Shown here: piece after piece, positions 55,014 through 64,000 of the stretch | Position numbering within the stretch: position 1 is the first letter of the stretch | How the letters are laid out: each line of letters begins with the position of its first letter | Assembly: GCF_000499845.2 (NCBI RefSeq) | Contig: NC_023749.2 | Coordinates: 38,502,105-38,566,104, forward strand | DNA length: 64,000 nt | Origin: Phaseolus vulgaris | Lineage: Eukaryota; Streptophyta; Magnoliopsida; Fabales; Fabaceae | Direction: 5' to 3' | Notes under the pieces: generated by a model | Databases searched by the model: none | The model's input: the letters and a program-made list of their open reading frames with translations, nothing else | What the model was told of the DNA's origin: nothing | Position numbers and translations under genes: made by a program

Positions 55014-56246
55014 GAAGCCTTGTAAGTAAAGACAAACACGAAGTTATATTACAATGTCTCTGTTAAAACAGTTTGAAGGGGGCACTCTTTTTTCCCTAAG
55101 GAGGGTTTTTAATTAGGCCACCCAATAAAGAGAAGTTTTCGAAGTACAAGTTGTTTTAGATTGCGTGCCTGTTGTTTTCAGAAAGTTTTGAAGAAAGACC
55201 TTGTCACTTGTATGTGGCTTAAGGCAAGTTACTGATATATTGCATGCTTTCTAAAGAGTTTTAAGTCCTCATCGTCTTTCGGCGATCGGAGGCACCAGTT
55301 AAAAGTTTTAAGTCCTCATCGTCTTTCGGCGATCGGAGGCACCAGTTAAAAGTTAAAGTCCTCATCGTCTTTCGGCGATCGGAGGCACCAGCTAAAAGAC
55401 CTCAACGCCCTCGCGCGTCCTGAGGCGAGTTAAAGACCTCCTCGCCGTCGAGCGAGTGCAGGCGAGGAAGAGCGAAAAGTCCTCAGTGTTTCTGGGGGCG
55501 AGGAGATGTAACCCCTGGGGCAATGTAGAGGCAAGTAAAAGACCTTCTCGCCTATGAGCGAGTTCAGGCAAGTAAAAGACCTTCTCGCCTATGAGCGAGT
55601 TCAGGCAAGATAAAATCCTTCTCGTCTCGAACGAGTTCAGGTATGGTGTTAAGGGTGGACGAAGTTTGGAAGGTGGCTAAGGTAGGTTCGAAGAGAACGC
55701 CTAGCCACCCGGTCTTTTATTCTGAAGTTCAGGAAGGTAGAGAAGGATCCGAAAGGCGCCTCTACCCCCAGATAAAAGAACAATGGCCAAGGCATGAAGC
55801 CAGAAAGAAGCTGATATCGCCAAGAGTCTTTGGCGACTAGGAAAAGTCCAAACAGTGGCGAGAAAGCTAAAGACCCGTTTTGATGAAGCAGATCGGGTGA
55901 AGAAATGTTTTAAGCCAGGGGTTGAGTTAAGGTTCGTTGCTTGAAGAGTGATTTTACGCTAAGGTTAATTGCCTTAAGATTACGAGTTGTTAAAGTGATT
56001 ATTATTCGAAGTTGAAATGGTTCGAAACAGTTAAGTACAAGATCGTGCCTACGAAATTGCTAAGTTATTTCTTTGAAGTAAATTGCGCAAGGGAAGTTAA
56101 AGCAGCCAAGGAAGTCACAAGAGGAAATGCAAAGGCAATTTCATTAAGTAAATATCAGTTCGGGGTACGTAAATAGAAAAAGAAGAAAGTTCATTACAAT
56201 TGCATACAAAGAAAAAGCATAAAGGTGGTGGATGAGGGGAAATTGA
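55014..56246. other. Gypsy-2 spacer: conserved box and two tandem-repeat blocks
   Basis: The box at 55078-55129 matches gypsy-1 (GGGGGCACTCTTTTTT ... GAGGGTTTTTAATTAGG ... CACCCAATAAA). Block 1 (about 55258-55398) has three near-identical 46-48-bp copies containing CATCGTCTTTCGGCGATCGG. Block 2 (about 55535-55641) has two 37-bp copies and a degenerate third, with CTTCTCGCCTATGAGCGAG. The rest to 56246 has no gene. Confidence 0.75.
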
Positions 56247-58874
56247 TTAGTCTTCGACGGGAACCACCTTCCCATCCACCACCTCATTGTTTAAGGACAC
56301 CATGCTGAGATCCAGATCGGGGAACAAGCATGCGAACTGTTCCCGTGCAGCCGCGAATCCAGCAGCCAGAATTTGGGCAGAACTCATATTAAGCTCTTCA
56401 ATCTGTTTCTGGAGTCCTTCAGTTTGTTCCTTCAGCCCCTTATTCTGCTGCTCCAGCTCTTCGACCTGCTTCTTAAGTTTTTCGTTGTTTTCTTGAGTCT
56501 GGAGAAGGTCTTCAGCAACCTTCTTGGATTCTGCTTGCACTTGGCCCAATTCAGCAGTGATCTTCCCCTTCTCTTTGTTGGCCTCGGCAAGCTCAGCCAT
56601 GGCGTCATCCCTCGCCTTCTCCACCTTACCAAGGAAGATCTCCGATCAGCGGACCTCTGCTCCAGTTTCTTCACCTTGGCGGCGTCAGTTTTTATCAAGG
56701 CTTCTAGGTCCGCCACCTTAACGCGATAAGGCACAATCTTGCTTTCCAGCTCAATCTTCTCTTGAGCAAGAAGCTGCACCTTGTGGCAAAGATCGGTGGC
56801 CTCCTTGCGCGCCAACCGGAGCTCGGTGCTCATCGCATCTTCTACTCGGGAGTGTTCAATCTCCGCGAGCGTCAAATTGAAGGACAACTTCTCCACCTCA
56901 ACCCTCATGGTGCTGTTCTCAGTTCTAAGGTTGAAGAGGTCGTCCTGGAGCTTCCTGGTGGAGCTCTCCACAGCTCTAGTTATGATGGCGGGGATGTCTT
57001 CTGCTATCGTCTTCAGCTTGGCAGATAAAGGCTCCCACATCCTCGTGACCTCAAGAGGGAGGTTTGCTGCTTGTAGAGGCGCTGGGTGGGCCTGTTGGTT
57101 TTCGTCGCCACCTTCTTTAGTTGGTTCTTCAGTAGGCGCTTCTGGGCGTGGTGGCGACGTCGGGGATTCGGTAATCAGAATTGGAGAGGCATGGGCAACC
57201 TCATCCCCGAGTGGAGCAACGCCTGCGGCTGAGGCATTTGAAGGAGGACCCCCTCCAACTATTGCACAAGGTGTGGAGGCGCTCGGGGGGTCCTCCATGA
57301 AGTTTGGCTCGGGGGCCTCAACCGCAGGTGGCGCGGATGCCAATGGAATGGCTTGGACTGGTGAAGCAGGAGCTGATGGAGGTGGCAATGATGGAGGAGG
57401 GGCAGGCGTGGATAGCGGTGTTGATGCTGGAAGAGGGGGTGGTGCAGATGGTGAAGAAGGTGCCACCCTCTTCCTCTTCGTGACAAGGCCATCTTCAGTG
57501 GCCTCGTCGTCTTCCTCCTCCTCCTCATTGACTACCTGGGGAGTTTTCCTCTTGGGTCTTTTGAGGACAAGTTTCTTGCGTTGAGCGGCGGGTTGGACAT
57601 CGGAAGGAGCTGGGCCCTTGGGTGGCGATCGGCCCTGTGCAGCGGCGATCTCCACCACCGAATTTGGCACTGTTTTGGAACCCGTTGCCAACCCGTGGAT
57701 TCGGGCGAGCGCCCTTAATTCAGCAAGCTTGCCCTGACCCAACATGTTATCTGCATAAAGCAAAAATGCATGAGTTAGTTCAGAGAGAAGATAAATGCAT
57801 AAGGCAGTATGCAACAACAAAGCAGATAGAGAATGCAGAAAAATAAAACCAAAGTCTTGCGCACAACGCACAAGATGCCCAGAAACAGTTAACAGAAGTA
57901 AGTGTTAAAACAAGAGCTTAAGCGTTCTAACCTATTCGAATTTCGAGTTGGTCCTCGAAGAACTCGAAACAGATAAGTGTGGTGGTGAGGAAGGTGATGT
58001 TGGCGTCTGCCACACTCTTCCAGAAAAAACAGAGATCTCTGTCCAAAGCGCCCATGCTATCAGGACTTCTGGGTCTCCTGAAGCAGCTTTTGGACTCTTT
58101 GTTCCCCTTGTTTACCCAATACAAGGGGAAACTGTCGAGCAGCGACGCGTCTTTCTCGTTGGAGCGTATCTGAACAAATTTGCCCTTCCAGTCTTTATAG
58201 GATTGCTGGAAGATGGAGAGGATTGATCTCCCAGCAATCCCATTCAAGCTTACCCACAGGCGGTCTCCTGGGTGCTTGGCTTCAAAGAGAAATAAAAATA
58301 CATCTACAGATGCTGGCAACCCCAGATGGTCGCACATCACTTGGAACGCTCGCACGAACGCCCAGCTGTTGGGATGAAGCTGGGCGGCGGCGATGTTGAG
58401 TTCAGTGAGAAGCTCCCTCTCAAAGCGGGTGAAGGGAAACCTGAGTTTCACCTTCTTGAAGAGGGTTGTGTAGACGAAACAGAAGGCTCCATCGGTGTTT
58501 GCCTTGTCGTCAGCACAAACTGGCAGGCCAGGGGGGCAAGGTAGCACTGTCATCTTCTCGTCGTGCTCCTTGTGGAATGATTGGTGAGGCTCATCCCCCT
58601 TCGTCAATCGCAGAACCGCCCCAGCAGTGTTCACAGAAGATGTTTCCCCCAACAGGGTTGAGTTGGCCCAGGGGTATAGTTTTTTGAAGTCTGGTGGGGG
58701 GACGGAGGCTCCTCCGGTGACAGGCGGAGTAGCCTGAGCCAGGTTGGGGAGGGAAGGTGCAGGCCTCTCAGCCTGAGAAGACGAAGCGCCACGTACTCGC
58801 GGTGGGTCGTGTGCTTGTGAAGAGGGGTTTCGTGATGAAGGAGGAGGATTTGGGGTGATCTTTGAGCGAGTCAT
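56247..58874 (-). CDS. Gypsy-2 antisense gene (PF04195-like domain plus coiled coil), two coding exons
   Basis: ATG 58874 (MTRSKITPNPPPSS). Exon 1 is 58874-57932; donor ATAG/GTTAG; intron 57931-57751 (181 nt, ends TTATGCAG); exon 2 is 57750-56247. The joined frame reads EIRI-D-NMLGQGK. Exon 1 has FCFVYTTLFKKVKLRFPFTR, LLTELNIAAAQLHPNSWAFV and VFLFLFEAKHPGDRLWVSLN, a PF04195-like region. Exon 2 has a K/R-rich segment that could be a nuclear signal (KKLVLKRPKRK), a proline/alanine-rich linker and a long coiled coil. One frameshift at about 56640-56650 separates the last 125 codons. It is transcribed towards pol. The function is unknown; a DNA- or particle-associated role is speculation. Confidence 0.75.
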
Positions 58875-58882
58875 TGTTGCAG

Positions 58883-59456
58883 CTGCAAAGGAAGAAGAAA
58901 AGGAAAAATGATCAGGGGTCACAGAGGCTGACTCGATCATGGAAGAAAGGTGAAAAACGAACGAACGTAGGTTCGTTGTGACGTTGACAGAGCCCTAAGT
59001 TACGAAGAAGGAGAAATCGCAAAAACAACCCACAACGTATGCACCAGACAGTTACAGAATGATGCGAATCGGTTAAAATGCAGGAAAAACCAGCAGAAGA
59101 AGGAAAGGAGGTACCTTTTGATGATCAGGAAGACGATGAAGGATGCTGGTGATTCAGAATATTGGAGAACGCTGAGAGCTTTTTTGCAGAAGGAAGTTAG
59201 AGCGTTTGCGAATACGAAGAAAAGTGATGGAACAGTGGAGTGAAAATGGGTTTAAGGGTTTTTCGAAATGGGTTTGGGAAGCGCAAACGGTAACTGAAGG
59301 TAACCGTTGATGAAGCCACGTGTCGAGCGATGGGTGAGGGGTTTGGTGGAGTGTCAGAGAAGCAGAAAGTACAACCGCTTGGAATTCTGCGTCAGTGCCA
59401 CGTAGGTCGGTGTTGACGTGACTCTTTCAGTCTTTACGCTAGACAAGTCTTCGCTT
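58883..59456 (-). promoter_or_regulatory. Gypsy-2 antisense leader with 5'-UTR intron
   Basis: Donor ATCAAAAG/GTACC at 59115/59114 and acceptor TTTGCAG ending at 58883. Donor context and CCACAACGTATGCA are shared with gypsy-1. The antisense promoter probably lies between 59130 and 59450. Confidence 0.5.
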
Positions 59457-59472
59457 AAGACTGGGGGGCTTG
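59457..59472 (+). promoter_or_regulatory. Gypsy-2 polypurine tract
   Basis: AAGACTGGGGGGCTTG directly before the 3' LTR, the same core as gypsy-1. Confidence 0.85.
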
Positions 59473-60286
59473 TGTACCGTCCTGGTAGTCGGAAGTGATG
59501 ACGTGGCACCAAGCTACAGTGCAGGCGTGTTGACAAGGCGCCAGGTTGGCAGAAGAGGAGGAAGTCGGGGGGCTCGTGAAGTCGCCAGTTATTAAGTTGG
59601 CGTGTTCCGATCTCCGGCATACCAGGCGATCGCCCAGTAGAAGGTGAAGTCGCCAGATGTAAACTCAGGCGACCAAGCGATTGGAGATCGCCAGAGCAAG
59701 CACATCGCCGGATATGAAGGTGGTGCAGATTATGAAGGCGGCCGGCGAGACCACAGGGAAGGTGTACGAGAGCACCCTAACTCGCCTATTCCAGTAAAGA
59801 TCACGCTCCCAAGTTAGCTATGCACTGGGCAGTATCATGCATAAATAACTTAGCCAAAAAGGGAGTCAGAAGCAGCGCCCAAGTCAAGGAGGCTCCAGAT
59901 GATGGCACGTGTACGACTGGATGCGAGCCACGTGTCCAGGTCTGTAACTGCCAGGAGAGAGAAAGTGACCAGGTATATAAGAGTTCTCAACGAACTTTCT
60001 GAGGTACGCACGTTCAGAATATACTCTTTACGCTTGCGTGTTCTAGAGCTTACTGTGAGAGAGAACATTGCACGGTTCCTTGAGATTTCTTGAGTGTTCT
60101 TGCTCTTAGTATTTGGTGGTTCGGTCACTGACTTGGGCGTTGGAGTGCGATCGGCCACAGCGGCGCCGCTCTGTTCTTTTGCAGGTTCTTGAGGTGGATC
60201 TTGAAGAAGGACGGAGGTTTGAAGCGGTGCACACGTCGATCCTTTGACGAGGCAGATTCCAACGTTCTGGTCAACAGGCAGGATCA
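59473..60286 (+). mobile_element. Gypsy-2 3' LTR
   Basis: 814 bp, TGTACCGTCC to CAGGATCA. One extra G (GCTTGCGTGTTC) compared with the 5' LTR. Confidence 0.92.
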
Positions 60287-61105
60287 TCAACCAATTGCTT
60301 TTCTGGTGTTTTACTGTTTTAAGCTTTGTTTCTTGGCTAACTGAATTCCTAATCTGGTTTCTTGTAAAGAATTTCATTCTAGGTTAAACAGTTTTCGAAA
60401 ACCCCCTTTAAACAATTCACCCCCCCTCCCGTTTAAAGTTATGCATTCTAACAATTACAGGTTTACAAACTTACAAGTATAGAAAGAAAAACAATTACAA
60501 GACTCAAAATGGAACAGATTACACCTGGTATTTCCGAAATCACAAAGCTCAAAAGATCAGTTCTTGAACCAATACACAGCTTCTAGGCAATCTTGCAAAA
60601 CTTTTAATCAAATCTCTTCTCAAAAACGTTTTCAATCTCACATTCTATGTCTTTTTGAATATAGAGAGAAACCATATTTGTAGCTCTTAAATCTAGTCGT
60701 TTTAGGCAGTTAATCATGAGCCAAAATAGTTTTAAATCAATGGAAAACAGTTTTAACATGTTTTTGAAAAGTTGTTAAGAAATGTGACAATCAACCGGTT
60801 GAAATATCGTTTTAACCGGTTGAATTGGTTTTGGCAGTTAGTCAACCAAGTCAAAAATAGTTTTGAAAACCTTCAAACAAGCTAAGTGTAAAACAACCAA
60901 CTAAACTTTGAAATCAACCTGTTGTTTTTCTCTTGGCTTAGAAAAACATTTTTCTCTTTCAAAACAGATTGATTTAGCTTATGCATAGGATTAAGAATGA
61001 AATTTACACAAATTCTAAACACCCTAGAACTAAGCTTTAATCAAAGCAGCAAAGCATCAAGCTTTCTTCATAGGTTTTGGTTTCATCAAAGTTTCATGTT
61101 CTACA

Positions 61106-61350
61106 GGTTGCACGATGAAGAACTTAAGGGAGTCTTGCCAAGGATTTCGGTGAAGGGTTTCCCTTTGGGGAAATTTCAATAGTTTGTTGTCACCACTATG
61201 AAGCACGCACTGACGCGATGAATGACTATGGTGTGGGTTCGGGATTGGGTTATGAGTTTAGTGTATCAGTCGAGGAGGCGGTGGTGGTTCTGGTAAAATG
61301 AAACAAGGTATCCATTGATTGGGTGTTTAGGAGGTGCATGGTTATGGTGA
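61106..61350 (-). pseudogene. CYP94-like P450 fragment, N-terminal part, U4
   Basis: Continues 28145-28798 across the copia-A insertion. The minus strand has degenerate NFPKGKPFTEIL and LDWYTKLI-like segments, with stops. Non-functional. Confidence 0.55.
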
Positions 61351-61717
61351 TAACACCTTTGTCACATATTACACCAGTTGTTTGTCTCAACCAGTGTAGT
61401 ATGTCCCTTTTGGAACACAACTTTTTGAACTATTTTATTTAAATTTTGGTACATATTACACTAATTTTTACAACCCCGGTGTAATATGAAATTGATATTT
61501 TGCATCGCTGGGATTTGCAACGGTGATAGAACCGGTGTAATATATCTCCCAGAATTGAGGTAATATGTGTTTTCTGCACTAGTCTTTCTATCATTTTCAA
61601 TGTTATGTTGAATATGAAATAAATTAAGTTAAAAGAAATATTATTTATTTTAATTATGTTTAAAGTGTGTAATAGTACTTTATCTTTGAGTAAATCCATA
61701 TAAAAATAATTGACATC
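61351..61717. repeat. U4 end: palindromes and AT-rich DNA
   Basis: ATATTACACCAGTTG ... AACCAGTGTAGTATG at about 61365-61403; CCCGGTGTAATATGAA and ACCGGTGTAATATAT near 61477 and 61535. It matches 26362-26705. No gene. Confidence 0.6.
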
Positions 61718-62707
61718 CACTAGTGGAAAAAGTCCATTTACGACGCCAAATATATATATCAGGTTTAGTGTTATACGTTGTCCATCAAAATGCGGTGACA
61801 TTTTTGAAATTAAAACGGGAGTAAAACGGCAGTTGTGGGAGGAATCACCATTTTGGACCAAAGAGATTGGGTGTAAGATGGCAGTTAAAGTGAAACCGTC
61901 GTATATTTTAATGGGCTTGGGTCTAACACGACAGTTTTACCGAAGAATCACCGTTTTAGACCTCTTAAATTACCTTATTTTGAAGCCCGCCACTATGCTT
62001 TTGTTCTTTTGTTTTGTCTTCTTCGTGAACGTCTCTCTGGTTCTCCATCTCTGCAAACCTTTGTAAGTTCTTCCTTCGCATTCACACTCATTATGACATT
62101 CTTTCATTGCTTATTACTCTTTCTCTCATTGTTCAATGCTCATTTCATTCATTCGGTTCATTAGTCAAGGTCTTCATTGCCTTTGTTTTGCCTCTCCTTT
62201 TTATTGCCACCACTATCACCATTGCCACATTTGCGCCCTCTTTATTGTTTTATTGTCTTCGACGCCGCCCTTCACTACAGGTTGGTTTTTCTTAATTCTT
62301 TTTAATATTTCTTTAGTATTATTAATTTTGTACATTTTAGTATTTATTATAATTTGTATTTATTATTAACTTGTATTGTGTTAATTGTTAGGTTAGAATA
62401 AAATCATTAATTTGTTAGATTGTAATTAGAGTAATATTATTTAGTATTTATAATTAATTTAATGATTTTTTTGTTAATTAGATTATAAGTAATTTATTGA
62501 TTTTCAATTGATATTCTTCATTATGTATAATTGTATGTATGATTAAGTTTATCAATTTTAATTTGCATGTATATTTGTAATTCTTTTATATGTGTTGGTA
62601 TTCAGTTTGGGGGTGTTCGACCCTAACCAATTGTTTCCTGTATAAGAGACCCTTAGTTTCCCGTTTGAGATTTAATACATCTATTTTTCTACTACTCCTC
62701 CAATTGT

Positions 62708-62965
62708 ATGGACTTTCTAAAGATAGGTTATCGAGATGAGCTATTTATAATTGTTCAACAAACATCTCAGGTTTTCTACTTCAAAGATCCTATGATAGAA
62801 CATTGGTATGTCATTTTACACGAGAAAAAAAAAGGCGACACTATTGATGATATTGAAAATGGTGACCCTCGTTCATTCACATCAATAATAATGAATAAAG
62901 ATGACGATGTAGATGATGATGCACATGCAACCCGTGTAAACCACATTGAGGGGATCTACATATGA
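62708..62965 (+). pseudogene. CACTA DUF4216-like coding end, U5 copy
   Basis: Opens at MDFLKIGYRDELFIIVQQTS, then QVFYFKDPMIEHWYVILHEK and DTIDDIENGDPRSFTSIIMN, ending HIEGIYI and TGA. The upstream LKDFKIDESRF part is deleted. It is the only copy with both the QVFYF.DP.IEHW motif and the EGI end in one frame; still a fragment. Confidence 0.72.
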
Positions 62966-63352
62966 ACATTCAACCCATTATAGTAAAAAATTTAGAAATA
63001 TTTTTTATAATACAAATTTAAAATTTAATGTATTTTTTTATATGATTTTCTTTCAATGGAAACGAGTGTAAGAGACAACTAAACTACAATGTTTTTTTCT
63101 AGTGTCTTTGTTGTAAGTTATCTCCAGTTATCTTTTCTTTAGTGTGAGAGTGTTAAGCTTTGTATTCTACACTTCGTGAAATCATCTACATCTCGAACAT
63201 AAGATTTGATGATATTAGTGAGTGGTCTAATTTGTGACATTCTTTGTCATCTTATGGGTAATCCGATTGCAGTAGCATAATAACTCTAACAAATCTATAT
63301 TGTTTATTGAAAGTAAATTCCAAATGAATTTTTATTGATAGGTTTGTGAGAC

Positions 63353-63762
63353 TTAATGACACATGCATTTACATAGACCAGTGTTTGTATCACAATACTT
63401 ATCACATGGGGTCACACAGAATGGACAATCAGATGCACTTGTACATTTTGCTAGCTTCCCTAGTAAGGGTGTCCTGCACTTACAAACTTCATCAACACAA
63501 ATGGTTGAATCTTTACATAAACTTAACTTTCCCTTGCAATCATCATTCTCCTTACATGTATCCTCTTCTAAAGCAAACCCTACAAAAAACACATCCCAAT
63601 GTTACAATATAAATTCATGTTAGCTATAAAACTTTTAAATCACTAAAAAAACCTAAATTCAATAGAGAATTTATCAAATGCTAAAATAGAAAAAGATCAA
63701 ATAACATACCATTACAAGCTATCAAAGCAAAAGAAAAAATAAGCAACTTTTACTAGAGTCAT
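63353..63762 (-). pseudogene. Secreted cysteine-rich peptide, U5 copy (signal-exon frameshift)
   Basis: Exon 1 is 63762-63710, exon 2 is 63579-63353; the donor is G/GTATGT and the acceptor TGTAG. Against copies A and B, 11 nt are missing near 63741-63744. The signal peptide therefore shifts after MTLVKVAY and reaches a TAA within the exon. A stop lies upstream in the rescued frame, so no alternative ATG helps. Exon 2 still has all 14 cysteines in the same spacing, so inactivation was recent. The TATA box at 63848-63853 is kept. Confidence 0.75.
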
Positions 63763-63847
63763 CCTTTACCTTCTTTTACTTTACTACTTCTTAGACTCAC
63801 TCTTCAGGATTTCCTTCTTCTCCTTCAAGATTCAAGTCATCCACGTA

Positions 63848-63853
63848 TTTATA
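63848..63853 (-). promoter_or_regulatory. TATA box of the U5 cysteine-rich pseudogene
   Basis: TATAAA on the minus strand, at the position equivalent to 2578-2583 and 22258-22263. The remaining 63854-64000 is AT-rich and has no gene. Confidence 0.55.
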
Positions 63854-64000
63854 GTACTATATTAGTGTTAAAAGAGAAAATGAGGTTATATTTAGTGTAA
63901 AAGTGACAATTAAGAATTTTATGTATCTTTTTTAAGTAAGAAATAAATGTATTAAATATTTACTTTATTACATATTTGGTGAGTCAAACTTTTTATATGT

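Larger units (their letters stand above)
48404..60286 (+). mobile_element. Gypsy-2: young, nearly intact Tat-type Ty3-gypsy element
   Basis: LTRs of 813 and 814 bp differ at about 13 positions plus one 1-nt indel by eye (near 98.4%). Flanks are ACAAC (48399-48403) and TCAAC (60287-60291), one mismatch. Gag-pol is open except for one frameshift. A spliced antisense gene lies before the 3' LTR. It is the youngest full element here by LTR divergence and nesting order. Confidence 0.92.
47457..60453 (+). mobile_element. Solo copia LTR (family D), split by gypsy-2
   Basis: Starts TGTTGAATCAAGCG and ends GCATTCTAACA. ATTAC is duplicated at 47452-47456 and 60454-60458. The LTR itself is 47457-48403 plus 60292-60453, about 1109 bp. 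The copia-A 3' LTR near 29272 shows the uninterrupted site (GACCTTACAGG). Same family as 1-881 and 4102-5113. Confidence 0.9.
28804..61105 (-). mobile_element. Copia-A: Ty1-copia-type element, minus strand, host of a four-level nest
   Basis: 3' LTR 28804-30665; internal 30666-34180 plus 46301-46989; 5' LTR 46990-61105 with insertions. The LTRs start TGTAGAA and end TTTTAACA (3') or TTCTAACA (5'), reading minus. Gag and a PF20167-like ORF are present, but protease, integrase and RT are wholly absent. It sits in the U4 P450 fragment; flanks GGCAA (28799-28803) and GGTTG (61106-61110) do not form a clear duplication. Net element length is about 6.4 kb. Confidence 0.85.
46990..61105 (-). mobile_element. 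Copia-A 5' LTR (with nested solo LTR and gypsy-2)
   Basis: LTR pieces 46990-47456 and 60459-61105 total about 1114 bp. Minus reading starts TGTAGAACATG and ends CATTAATTCTAACA. Its middle is displaced by 47457-60453. A (GA)n-like tract lies at 47227-47258. Confidence 0.85.
26706..61717 (+). repeat. Tandem unit U4, split by the copia-A nest
   Basis: Begins at the CACTA-like terminus with an (AT)n run (26738-26779). It holds a shortened DUF4216 remnant, one palindrome (28088-28136) and a P450 fragment that is split at 28803/61106 by 32 kb of nested retrotransposons. The cysteine-rich gene is deleted at about 27828. Net of the insertions the unit is only about 2.7 kb. Confidence 0.78.
61718..64000 (+). 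repeat. Tandem unit U5 (incomplete, runs off the window)
   Basis: Starts CACTAGTGGAAAAAGTCC with only a short (AT)n. It holds the 5' exon region (to about 62280), the DUF4216 remnant and cysteine-rich copy C. AT-rich DNA from 63854 matches U2 beyond its peptide gene. Confidence 0.78.

Noticed and set aside
55258..55398. Regular 47-bp repeats as a CRISPR-like array
   Set aside because: The copies are contiguous with no unique spacers and lie inside a plant retrotransposon.
56781..57584. 267-codon plus-strand ORF in gypsy-2
   Set aside because: Glycine/serine-rich shadow of the proline-rich antisense exon on the opposite strand.
1..64000. tRNA, rRNA or other structured RNA genes
   Set aside because: None recognised on either strand by eye; a covariance-model scan would be decisive.

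Overview
This is repeat-dense plant nuclear DNA, probably from a legume (inference). The evidence is spliced secreted cysteine-rich peptide genes, CYP94-like P450 fragments, a CACTA-family DUF4216 protein remnant, and Ty1-copia and Ty3-gypsy/Tat elements nested in each other. I see no rRNA, tRNA or ordinary housekeeping gene. AT-rich 'host' sequence contrasts with two GC-richer gypsy elements.

Base layer. Five related units of about 4.5 kb (net of insertions) lie head-to-tail: U1 (882-17943), U2 (17944-23476), U3 (23477-26705), U4 (26706-61717) and U5 (61718-end). A complete unit reads left to right: a CACTA-like terminus with (AT)n; a putative 5' exon; a remnant of the CACTA DUF4216 coding end (+ strand); a two-exon gene for a secreted 14-cysteine peptide (- strand); AT-rich DNA with palindromic ACACCGGTGTAAT-type repeats; a CYP94-like cytochrome P450 fragment (- strand); and more palindromes. 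The peptide gene looks intact in U1, lacks one cysteine in U2, is deleted in U3 and U4, and is frameshifted in U5.

Insertions in U1 and U2. A truncated copia 3' end (3651-5120) replaces part of the U1 P450 fragment. Gypsy-1 (5695-17674, 900-bp LTRs, duplication GAACA) follows; it is a decayed Tat-type element with a solo LTR (8358-9337) inside its protease/RT region. U2 holds two more solo LTRs (18241-18912 and 19657-21041). A partial copia LTR occupies 1-881.

Insertions in U4. Copia-A (minus strand) runs 28804-61105. Its 3' LTR contains a 763-bp insertion. Its gag contains copia-B (34181-46300, duplication ATGTT), which in turn holds copia-C (36649-41415, plus strand, duplication GAATA) and a solo LTR (43232-44166, duplication TTGGC). 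The 5' LTR of copia-A contains a solo LTR (47457-60453, duplication ATTAC), itself split by gypsy-2 (48404-60286). Gypsy-2 is almost intact: one 14-nt deletion breaks gag, and the remaining 1582 codons of gag-pol are open.

Most noteworthy are the transposon-embedded secreted peptide family, the captured P450 fragments, and a spliced antisense gene with the same intron phase in both gypsy elements. Gag and pol make the particle, protease, reverse transcriptase and integrase. The antisense gene is transcribed towards pol from near the 3' LTR, and its function is unknown.
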